DNA of 64,000 nt from Chloroflexota bacterium (GTDB lineage: Bacteria > Chloroflexota > UBA6077 > FW602-bin22 > JACPRP01). Location of the stretch: contig JACPRP010000125.1 in NCBI GenBank assembly GCA_016189905.1, forward strand, positions 1 to 64,000. The letters are read 5' to 3'. The notes under the pieces are model-generated. The model saw nothing but the letters and a program-made list of their open reading frames with translations, was not told where the DNA came from and ran no database searches. The translations under genes were made by a program, and so were the position numbers. Position 1 is the first letter of the stretch. Each line of letters opens with the position of its first letter. Below are positions 57,588-64,000 of the stretch, in pieces.

Positions 57588-58247
57588 CTATGCAACCACC
57601 TTCACCTCATTGAGTACGCCCTTAACACCCTGGGTACGCCGAACGATTTCCTCTATCGCGCGGCGCGTTCCGATCGACCAGACGCTGCCTCTCACTCGGA
57701 CCATCCCATCTTTCACCGAGACGTCGATCTCCGAGCGCCCCAGGCGCAGCTCTCTTAGCAAGGCAAGACGTATGTCGCTTGCCATCTCTTCATCGTGGCG
57801 CGTTGGACCGGGGGCGATATCTATGCCATTGACGATCTTCTTGACCCCCCTGACGGTTCGAGCATCGTCTTCTGCCGAGGCTCGCTCGACGTAAGAGTCG
57901 ACCACCCCGTCTAGGAATATCACGCCACGTTCAACCCGCACGCTTATCCCGTGACCGTCGATCCAGGTGTCACGCAGCAAGGTCGCCGCGACGTCGGCCG
58001 CGATATCAATATCAGGCCTGATGGCCATCGGCGCCACGGCCAGATCGTTGATCACCTTTGTCACACCCTTTATCCGGCCCGCTGCGTGCTCCGCCAGATG
58101 ATGCTGGAACAGATTAGATACGGCGCCACGTAGAACGACTGTTCCGCGCTGCACCTCCACATTCAAATCGGTTATGTCGAGCCGCACATCGCCCAACAAG
58201 GCGTCAACAACATCTCGTTCGATTTCGTCGTCAAGCCTTACTGCCAC
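57588..58247 (-). CDS. Triple BON-domain protein
   Basis: 219 aa with three BON domains in a row (about 5-72, 80-147, 150-218), each with a (D/E)(I/V)xxD helix start and a VxVxxGxVxLxGxV strand pair: LNVEVQRGTVVLRGAV, ISVRVERGVIFLDGVV, IDVSVKDGMVRVRGSV. Similar to OsmY-type proteins that respond to osmotic or envelope stress, but no signal peptide is visible. Third gene of the BON run. Confidence 0.92.
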   Translation of the reverse strand: MAVRLDDEIERDVVDALLGDVRLDITDLNVEVQRGTVVLRGAVSNLFQHHLAEHAAGRIKGVTKVINDLAVAPMAIRPDIDIAADVAATLLRDTWIDGHGISVRVERGVIFLDGVVDSYVERASAEDDARTVRGVKKIVNGIDIAPGPTRHDEEMASDIRLALLRELRLGRSEIDVSVKDGMVRVRGSVWSIGTRRAIEEIVRRTQGVKGVLNEVKVVA

Positions 58248-58266
58248 GGTACAGGACCTATTTGCT

Positions 58267-58587
58267 TCACTTGATTCTCAACTCGTTCCTGACGTCGACC
58301 ACGCCAGGCACATCCCACGCATCGTCTTCGGCAACCTTCTTCTCGGCCGAACTGTGCGCGGTGCCTGTCAGTGTCACCACGCCATTCTCGACCTCGACCC
58401 TGACGTTGGTCGCATCGACCCACGAGTCCCAAAACAGTGAATCGCGTATGTCACGCTCTATCTCATCATCGGTTCTAGTGGCACCCGGATAGGTGCCACT
58501 GTACGGGCCGTAGTAGCCGTAATGACGATGGCCCGCGTGCCAATGTGAGTATTCGTGCCAGTGCCAGCAGGTCGGACAGAATGGCAT
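58267..58587 (-). CDS. His-rich CPxC BON-domain protein
   Basis: 106 aa from ATG 58587, with GAGGTGAG just upstream. The N-terminal 35 residues, MPFCPTCWHWHEYSHWHAGH then RHYGYYGPY, hold a CPTC pair and seven His, a likely metal-binding patch. One BON domain follows (DDEIERDIRDSLFWDSWVDA, then VRVEVENGVVTLTGTAHS). Second gene of the BON run, 20 bp before the triple-BON gene. Confidence 0.87.
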   Translation of the reverse strand: MPFCPTCWHWHEYSHWHAGHRHYGYYGPYSGTYPGATRTDDEIERDIRDSLFWDSWVDATNVRVEVENGVVTLTGTAHSSAEKKVAEDDAWDVPGVVDVRNELRIK

Positions 58588-58686
58588 TTCGCTCACCTCA
58601 ACAGTCAATAGCGCCTTTCACAGTCTTCCCAGGCCGGGGACCTGGCCAGCGGCACGCTTGCCGCTGGCCAGGCCACGACCAATGAA

Positions 58687-59364
58687 CTATTTCTTCTTCG
58701 CCTCTTTTGTTTCCCTTGTAGTCTCCCTCATCTTGGCGAGCTCGGTTAGAGCGGCCGTCTTCATAGTCCTTTCGCGCCGTCCGACGATCTCCAGATTGTT
58801 GTTGACGTCCCAGACGCCCGGCACCCACCAGACGTCATCGCCGATCGCGTGTTTGACCCTCTTGCTTGGCACCGTGCCGCTCAGCGTGACCACACCGCCC
58901 GTGACATCTATGCTGACGTCGGAATCGAACGGGACGATGGGATCGGCGTCGATGGCATCGAAGATGGCCTCGCGAATCTGCTCGTCACTCGGCCAGTTTT
59001 CGGCGAACGTCCATCCGCCGCCGGGGTACATCCCCTGGCCGGGGTACATTCCCTGACCGGGATACATTCCCTGACCGGGATACATCCCCTGGCCCGGGTA
59101 CATCCCCTGACCAGGGTATAACGCCTGGCCAGGGTACATTCCTGGGAAAGTGCCGCCCCAGGTCATGGGACCGCCGTAGAAGGGATTGAAGCCGGGCGTA
59201 AAGCCGTAGGGGAAGCCCCCACCGTACGGGTAGCCATAGGGGAAACCCATTCCCATTCCGCCACCCATACCTGCCGCGGCACCCATCGCACCAGGTGCAC
59301 ACCCGCAGGTTGGGCAGGCCATCGAGCCGCCGGACATCGGGTTATTCCCGAAACCGTTTGGCAT
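58687..59364 (-). CDS. CPxC BON-domain protein with MYPGQG repeats
   Basis: 225 aa. The N-terminus has MACPTCGCAPG, then Gly/Pro/Tyr-rich sequence and six to seven copies of the hexapeptide (M/L)YPGQ(G/A) encoded by an 18-bp tandem repeat. A BON domain (about 125-200) follows, DEQIREAIFDAIDADPIVPF then SIDVTGGVVTLSGTVPSKRV, very like that of the gene at 56952. The C-terminus is charged (ETTRETKEAKKK). YPGQ-like repeats resemble low-complexity regions that drive self-assembly, an inference only. First gene of the BON run. Confidence 0.9.
   Translation of the reverse strand: MPNGFGNNPMSGGSMACPTCGCAPGAMGAAAGMGGGMGMGFPYGYPYGGGFPYGFTPGFNPFYGGPMTWGGTFPGMYPGQALYPGQGMYPGQGMYPGQGMYPGQGMYPGQGMYPGGGWTFAENWPSDEQIREAIFDAIDADPIVPFDSDVSIDVTGGVVTLSGTVPSKRVKHAIGDDVWWVPGVWDVNNNLEIVGRRERTMKTAALTELAKMRETTRETKEAKKK
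59027..59152. repeat. 18-bp tandem repeat inside the BON gene
   Basis: Seven units of about TACATYCCCTGRCCGGGG begin at 59027, 59045, 59063, 59081, 59099, 59117 and 59135. The period of 18 keeps the frame, so copy number changes would only alter protein length. Confidence 0.93.
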
Positions 59365-59637
59365 TGCAGTTACCTCCTGCTCTTGTAATTGTTTTCATAA
59401 GTCTGCTGATTTCCGTTACCGCCATCGCGCGGTTCTGTTGCGAAGCCTTTTCAGAGGCTCCGTCGATCGTGCGGATCCCCAACCGTTTTTGGAGGAAGAC
59501 TGACAAATAGCGCCTTTTCACATCTGACGTCTTGTGCAAAGACCGTGCCAGGAACAAGTGCAAAAGGGGGATGTCTCAGGCGACGGGTAACCGTTCGGCG
59601 ATGGGGTTAGCCGGTTCATCCAGTTCTAGCACTGTGG

Positions 59638-59734
59638 GCGTCGACAATAGCAAGGGCTTGGCCCATGAGCAGGGCAAAGCGTTCGCGCCCTCCCCCTGCG
59701 CAAAGCCCTCAATTACCGCGCGATTGCTTTGCCC
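59638..59734. repeat. Palindromic repeat also present at 46.70 kb
   Basis: The first 50 bp matches 46702-46753. It contains the inverted repeat GGGCAAAGCGTTCGCGC (59672-59688) and GCGCGATTGCTTTGCCC (59718-59734), 15 of 17 positions paired. The rest of the 59365-60077 gap has no convincing gene. Confidence 0.72.
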
Positions 59735-59912
59735 CGCGCACAAAAACAGCGTCGAGCCGGGTGCGCTCAGCTAGGTCATCATATCGTTCATTTCGAGCAC
59801 GCTCGCCTAGCACCTCGGCACGACAACGGAAAAACGAGCGCACTGGTGTAGGCAGTTTGACCTGCGCTGTTCCGAACGCGACTTCGTGTAGGTTGAAGGG
59901 ATTGATCTCAAG

Positions 59913-59932
59913 ATAGAGTGAATTCACTCTAT
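59913..59932. promoter_or_regulatory. 20-bp perfect palindrome upstream of the multicopper oxidase gene
   Basis: ATAGAGTGAATTCACTCTAT is a perfect dyad without spacer, 145 bp before the ATG of the giant oxidase gene. Its AT-rich symmetric form is that of an operator for a dimeric regulator such as TetR, GntR or MarR type. No promoter hexamers could be placed with confidence. Confidence 0.6.
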
Positions 59933-60077
59933 TTCCTCGCCTGCTATTCTTGATATTCTGGATGGGTGAATTCGCTACCAATTACCCTTTGCTGCACCCG
60001 CACCTCAATCGCGGATGATCGATGGGGTCTCGTCAGGATGAGGTTCACAGAGCATTCTTCCTGGGGTAGGAGGTCTT

Positions 60078-63000
60078 ATGAAGTTTTCTATGGTACCAAG
60101 GCTGCTACTGAAGGGCTCGCAGGCTCGTTACAGTCTACGGGCGCTGGGGGCATTGCTAATGGTCGCGGCAATCGCACTACCTCCGTTGGAGCCGCTTACG
60201 ACGCCATCGCCAGTACCTATCTCTAATGCGGCAGCGATCTCATCTTCTTCAGACGTGTGCACGAATGCCAGCCGCACCATCTTCTACGATGTCGTGGCGT
60301 TCCAAACGTTGATCCCCATCAATGGGTGGGGAGACCATATTCCTGATGGGCTGATGTACGCCCTGTCCAACGCCGACGCCATGGCCAACAAAGCAGCCAT
60401 CCTGGCCAATCCGCAACTGGCCAGCCCGCTGGTTCTCAGGGCGGCCGTCGGCGACTGCATCAAGGTGAACTTCCGCAACGAGATCAGCGGCAAGCGCATC
60501 GGTATGCACGCGGCCGGCCTTTCCAAGGACCCCAAGGAGTCCGACGGAGCCCGCATCGGGTATAACCCCGACACCACGGTAGCTTACGGGGGCGAGATCA
60601 CCTACACCTGGTATGCCGAGCACGAAGGCCAGTTCGTGATCAGCGACTACGGCAGCGGAACTAATTTCAAGCTGCCGATGAATGGTAGCGTGCAGCAGGA
60701 TACGACGAGCAAGGGACTGTACGGGGCCATCATCGTACTGCCACCAGGTTCCACATGGCACGATCCCAGGACCGGCAATAATCTGCTCAATGCACAGAAC
60801 AAGGGCGTTGGCACGCCCGTCTTTGCCGACGTGCGTGTGCCGGGGGCGGGCAACGATTTCCGGGACATCGCGCTGGTGATGATGGACGAGCCCCAGGGCG
60901 TCCGTGATCGCTTCGGCAAGACGCCGACCTTTCCGGCCACCGGCCTGGAGGACTCCACGTTCGGCTTCAACTATCGCTCGGAACCGCTGCGGAACCGCCT
61001 GCGCGCCGTTTTGGAGCACAGGGGAGATCGGCGGTTTGACCCGGTTAGCGGGCAGTACGTGACGGGCGCAACCGCCATCACGCTCCCCAACGGCACGGTG
61101 GTCCAGCCAACCGATAACTTCTGCGACGGCTACGTGCCTGACCTCTACGGCTCGGGGCAGGGGGGAATCGTCGCCGATCCGGGGGCCAAGTGCCTGGGGG
61201 AGGAAGCTCACCTCCAGTCCTGGCCCTTCGGCGACCACGGGAAGCTAACGCGCAAGCTTCAGGATGGGTCAATCGTGGTGGACACCGATAACCTTATTCC
61301 CAAGGCCTACGCTGGCGACCCCACGCGCGTGCGCGTCATTAACCCGGGCATCAAGGAGACACACCCGTTCCACCAGCACACGAATCGTTGGTTCCACGAG
61401 CCTGATGATCCTGGCTCGATCCGTCTGGACGTCCAATCCGTGGGGCCCGGCGAGAGCTATGTGCTCGTCTACGAGGGGGGCGCCGGCGAGGCCATCGAGG
61501 GTCCTGGGACCGGCAGCATCGGCGATCAGATCTTTCACTGCCACATCTACCCGCACTTTGCCCAGGGCTTCTGGGGCTCTCTCCGTGTGTTCGATAGATT
61601 GCGACGGGTAGAGTACAACCAGAAGTATCCCGATGGCACGCCCATCGAGCCGCTGATGGAACTCCCCGATCGCACGAGCCAGATTCCGGCTCCGGACGCG
61701 ACGCATCCCGGCTACCCGCTCTTCGTCAAAGGCGACTATCTGCAGAGAGCTTACCGTCCCCCGAACGCGGTGGTCAACGACTACTTCCAGAACGGCCCGC
61801 AGGGGAATGATCCCTATTTCCGCCGCCCCGGCGATACGGTTCGCGGCCCGAATACGTTAGAAGCGGCCAATATGGCCCGTAAGTCAGACGGGTCGGTCAC
61901 CACGACCCCGGGCGTCTTTACCATCGACCCCTGCCCAACGGGGGTGCCAGAGCGCACCTATTATCCTGCCGCGATAGACGCCCGGATCGTCTACAACAAG
62001 GCGGGATGGTACGATCCCGCGGGCAAACTTTACGTCGAGGCGCCGCCGGAGGCGGGGAAGACGGCGCTACAGAAGGCCGACGAGATCAGGCAGGCGATCA
62101 ACGCCGGGACCATCGAGCCCGAGCCCTACACGATCAGGTCACGCCTTGGGGAGTGCGTGAACCTGCGCACCACCAACGCCACGCACATAGACAACGATCC
62201 AAACGTGGCGCTGGATATCCACGGGGGGACTGAAGGAGATCGCTTCCACGGGCCCACCCCGATGAGCGAGCTCACCACCCACGTGCACCTGGTTCGCTTC
62301 GACGAACTGGGCAGCGATGGCACCTCCGTGGGGTGGAACTATATCCAGGGACCGATGATCGGGCAAACCTATGGCTACCGCTGGTTCGTCGACGTCGCGC
62401 TGCGCACGGTCTTCTTCCACGATCACCAGTACGCCAACACCCACCAGCAGCACGGCTTATGGGCGGCGATGAACGTGGAGCCGCAGGATGCCACCTGGCA
62501 CAATCCGAGGACGGGCCAGGAGACGAACGGGGTGGGAACGGTGATGGACATTCGCACGCCCAGCGGACCCGATTTCCGCGAATTTACCATCCATTACTCT
62601 GACCGCGTTCCCCAGTTCGACGCGGCCGGCCAGCCGCTCGAGCTGCCTTCTATCCCCGATGCCTACGGGGAGGACCAGGGGGTGATGGGCGTCAACTACC
62701 GGAACGAGCCTTTCCCCATCAGGATAAACTCCGCAAGCCGTGGGGACCAGGCCGAGCCGGCGTACGTGTTCAGCTCGGCCGTGCACGGCGACCCGTCCAC
62801 GCCGGTCTTTCAGGCCTACTCGGGCGATCCGGTGGTGATCCGACTGATGGACGGGGCACACGAAGAGATACACAATTTCAATCTGGCGGGGCACCGCTGG
62901 CTAGCCGAGCCCGACGACCCCAACTCGAACATCTACGATACACAGGCCATGGGGCTCGCGGAGTTCTTCAACTTTGAGATCGACGGCAATCAGGTGGTAA

Positions 63001-64000
63001 AGCGCGGCCGGGGTCGTGAGCGGGCACGGGAGAGCGCGATCACCCATCAGGGGCAAGTCCTGATCCTACCATCAGGCGCGGGCGCGCCGGGCGATTACCT
63101 CTACAGCTCGCAGCCTTTGAACGACCTCTGGCTGGGCATGTGGGGCATAATGCGTGTGCCGGGCAGGCAAATAGACGGCCTCCAGCCACTGCCCGATCGT
63201 CCCGCTCCCCCCACGGGCAATCCAGGTGACGAGTGGCCGGCCTTGAAGCCGGGCGATTCTGTCAAATCTCCCCAGGACAGTGACGTTGGCAATCCCTGTC
63301 CTCTCGGTACGCCCAACCGGGGCTATCAAATCAGCCTGGTCCAGCAGAAGCTGGTTTACAACTCTTTCGGGGACAACGACCCTAGCGGGATCATCTACGT
63401 TCTCGACCAGGACCTCGACCGGCAGGGCAGACCGAAGGACGGCACGGCCTCCAAGCCGCTGTTCATCCGCGCCAACGAGGGCGACTGCGTGAGCATCGAG
63501 CTGACTAACCGGCTGCCGCGCCAAGGCATCTCCGTGCACTCTGGAGATCCGATGAATCCATTGGAGAACGAGGGCGTGACTAACCTGGTCGATGGAACCC
63601 CGCGGACGGTTCAAGCCACCTGGCCGTCGAGTGATCGGGGGTCCATCCACATCGCCGGATTGGCCCGCTACGACGTGACCAAGAGCGACGGCTCGGCCGT
63701 GGGCTACAATTTTGACACCACGGTCGCGGCCGGGAGGAAGCGCCTGTACAAGTACTACCTCGACACTGAGGACATCGGCGTCGTCAATATGCAGAACCAG
63801 GCCAACGTTCGCGGCACCAGGCACCACGGTGCATGGGCCGGCCTGGTGGTCGAGCCCAGAGGCGCCGTCTTCCTGGATCCGAAGAATCTGCAGACTCTCG
63901 CCCGCGGCGAAGCGGCGGTGATCAAGTACGAGGAAAACGGCGTCGTCAAAGCCTTCCGCGAGTTCATCGTAGACGTACAGGACGGCCTCAACCTGTTCGA
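60078..64000 (+). CDS. Giant secreted multicopper-oxidase-like protein, 3' end beyond window
   Basis: An open frame runs from ATG 60078 (AGGAGG 4 nt upstream) to the window edge, at least 1307 residues without a stop, which is why the ORF track lists only its shadows. Residues 1-45 form a signal peptide (RALGALLMVAAIALPPLEPL). Cupredoxin-type copper motifs recur: WYAEHEGQF (about 178), HPFHQHTNRWFHEP (about 429), the HCH motif IFHCHIYPHFAQGFWG (about 487), FFHDHQYANTHQQHGLW (about 779) and GTRHHGAWAGLVVEP (about 1247), with WHDPRTG repeated. At least three pairs of cupredoxin domains are implied. Size and layout recall the very large Mn(II) oxidases of the MnxG/MofA kind, but the substrate is an inference. 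Gene stands alone behind a 713-bp regulatory gap. Confidence 0.88.
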   Translation, partial: MKFSMVPRLLLKGSQARYSLRALGALLMVAAIALPPLEPLTTPSPVPISNAAAISSSSDVCTNASRTIFYDVVAFQTLIPINGWGDHIPDGLMYALSNADAMANKAAILANPQLASPLVLRAAVGDCIKVNFRNEISGKRIGMHAAGLSKDPKESDGARIGYNPDTTVAYGGEITYTWYAEHEGQFVISDYGSGTNFKLPMNGSVQQDTTSKGLYGAIIVLPPGSTWHDPRTGNNLLNAQNKGVGTPVFADVRVPGAGNDFRDIALVMMDEPQGVRDRFGKTPTFPATGLEDSTFGFNYRSEPLRNRLRAVLEHRGDRRFDPVSGQYVTGATAITLPNGTVVQPTDNFCDGYVPDLYGSGQGGIVADPGAKCLGEEAHLQSWPFGDHGKLTRKLQDGSIVVDTDNLIPKAYAGDPTRVRVINPGIKETHPFHQHTNRWFHEPDDPGSIRLDVQSVGPGESYVLVYEGGAGEAIEGPGTGSIGDQIFHCHIYPHFAQGFWGSLRVFDRLRRVEYNQKYPDGTPIEPLMELPDRTSQIPAPDATHPGYPLFVKGDYLQRAYRPPNAVVNDYFQNGPQGNDPYFRRPGDTVRGPNTLEAANMARKSDGSVTTTPGVFTIDPCPTGVPERTYYPAAIDARIVYNKAGWYDPAGKLYVEAPPEAGKTALQKADEIRQAINAGTIEPEPYTIRSRLGECVNLRTTNATHIDNDPNVALDIHGGTEGDRFHGPTPMSELTTHVHLVRFDELGSDGTSVGWNYIQGPMIGQTYGYRWFVDVALRTVFFHDHQYANTHQQHGLWAAMNVEPQDATWHNPRTGQETNGVGTVMDIRTPSGPDFREFTIHYSDRVPQFDAAGQPLELPSIPDAYGEDQGVMGVNYRNEPFPIRINSASRGDQAEPAYVFSSAVHGDPSTPVFQAYSGDPVVIRLMDGAHEEIHNFNLAGHRWLAEPDDPNSNIYDTQAMGLAEFFNFEIDGNQVVKRGRGRERARESAITHQGQVLILPSGAGAPGDYLYSSQPLNDLWLGMWGIMRVPGRQIDGLQPLPDRPAPPTGNPGDEWPALKPGDSVKSPQDSDVGNPCPLGTPNRGYQISLVQQKLVYNSFGDNDPSGIIYVLDQDLDRQGRPKDGTASKPLFIRANEGDCVSIELTNRLPRQGISVHSGDPMNPLENEGVTNLVDGTPRTVQATWPSSDRGSIHIAGLARYDVTKSDGSAVGYNFDTTVAAGRKRLYKYYLDTEDIGVVNMQNQANVRGTRHHGAWAGLVVEPRGAVFLDPKNLQTLARGEAAVIKYEENGVVKAFREFIVDVQDGLNLF

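Noticed and set aside
59709-59981. 90-aa minus ORF in the gap before the oxidase gene
   Set aside because: It runs across the 20-bp palindrome and the dispersed repeat, lacks a ribosome binding site and has an atypical composition; possibly a remnant but not supportable.
60249-61238. 329-aa ORF on the minus strand
   Set aside because: It is the antisense of the giant multicopper oxidase frame, which has a signal peptide and copper motifs; the 329-aa product has no recognisable domain. The same holds for the other minus ORFs from 61 to 64 kb.

Overview
The window is a high-GC, gene-dense bacterial chromosome segment. The gene set (UbiD and hydantoinase enzymes, an N-glycan/GlcNAc operon, toast-rack and PspC membrane proteins, BON-domain proteins, HEPN/MNT pair), the many GTG/TTG starts and the many short palindromic repeats suit an uncultured Chloroflexota-like bacterium. 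That placement is an inference; no rRNA or tRNA gene is visible. Several genes have good sigma70-type promoters (near-consensus hexamers with 17 or 18 bp spacers).

Layout. 1-4.9 kb: rpsT, a 55-residue ORF missed by the ORF track, a multi-PAS/GAF histidine kinase, a ferredoxin with one altered cluster motif, and cutA. 5-9 kb: hydantoinase/oxoprolinase A and B subunits behind a strong promoter. 8.9-10.8 kb: a decayed conflict-type pair (an ATPase lacking its P-loop half and a TPR protein cut by one in-frame TGA). 11-16 kb: a UbiD decarboxylase, a purM-like gene behind tandem Shine-Dalgarno repeats, and an AI-2E family permease. 16-19.3 kb: a secreted pair, a Pro/Thr-linker lipoprotein and a subtilase. 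19.4-21.5 kb: remains of an XRE-regulated gene next to a complete ISAs1-type element. 21.5-23.5 kb: rpe and a CBS-domain site-2 protease.

23.5-34.6 kb is a minus-strand operon of seven genes: GH38 alpha-mannosidase, ROK sugar kinase, GH36-like glycosidase, GH3 (NagZ type), nagB, a GH100-like six-hairpin glycosidase and nagA. Together they could release mannose and GlcNAc from oligosaccharides, phosphorylate the sugar, deacetylate it and deaminate it to fructose-6-phosphate. No transporter or regulator is in the operon. An 11-bp perfect inverted repeat sits just upstream of its first gene. Three of the enzymes carry what look like in-frame insertions made of repeated palindromic DNA, each placed between conserved blocks. 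This is the most unusual feature of the window.

35-50.5 kb is mostly housekeeping and envelope functions: toast-rack/PspC proteins, two GT2 glycosyltransferases, a methyltransferase, an MFS exporter, a small DMT protein, a PRC-barrel protein, tgt and queA (queuosine), ruvB, a prepilin peptidase and rsmG. Inside it lies a HEPN/MNT toxin-antitoxin module whose HEPN frame is broken by three copies of a 7-bp repeat, so it may be phase variable, plus a fragment of a second HEPN gene. 50.8-59.4 kb (almost all minus strand): Pit phosphate transporter with its DUF47 partner, a glycogen-debranching-type glycosidase, a phosphoribosyltransferase, small membrane proteins and four BON-domain proteins, three with an unusual CPxC plus Gly/Tyr/Pro-rich head. 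60 kb to the end: a giant secreted multicopper-oxidase-like protein, open past the window edge and therefore absent from the ORF track.

Intergenic DNA is rich in dispersed repeats: a 151-bp MITE-like element with terminal inverted repeats, GTAGCGCGGGG palindromes (one with 26-bp perfect arms), a CCTTC-NGCG-GAAGG palindrome family and others. No CRISPR array, prophage or replication origin was seen.
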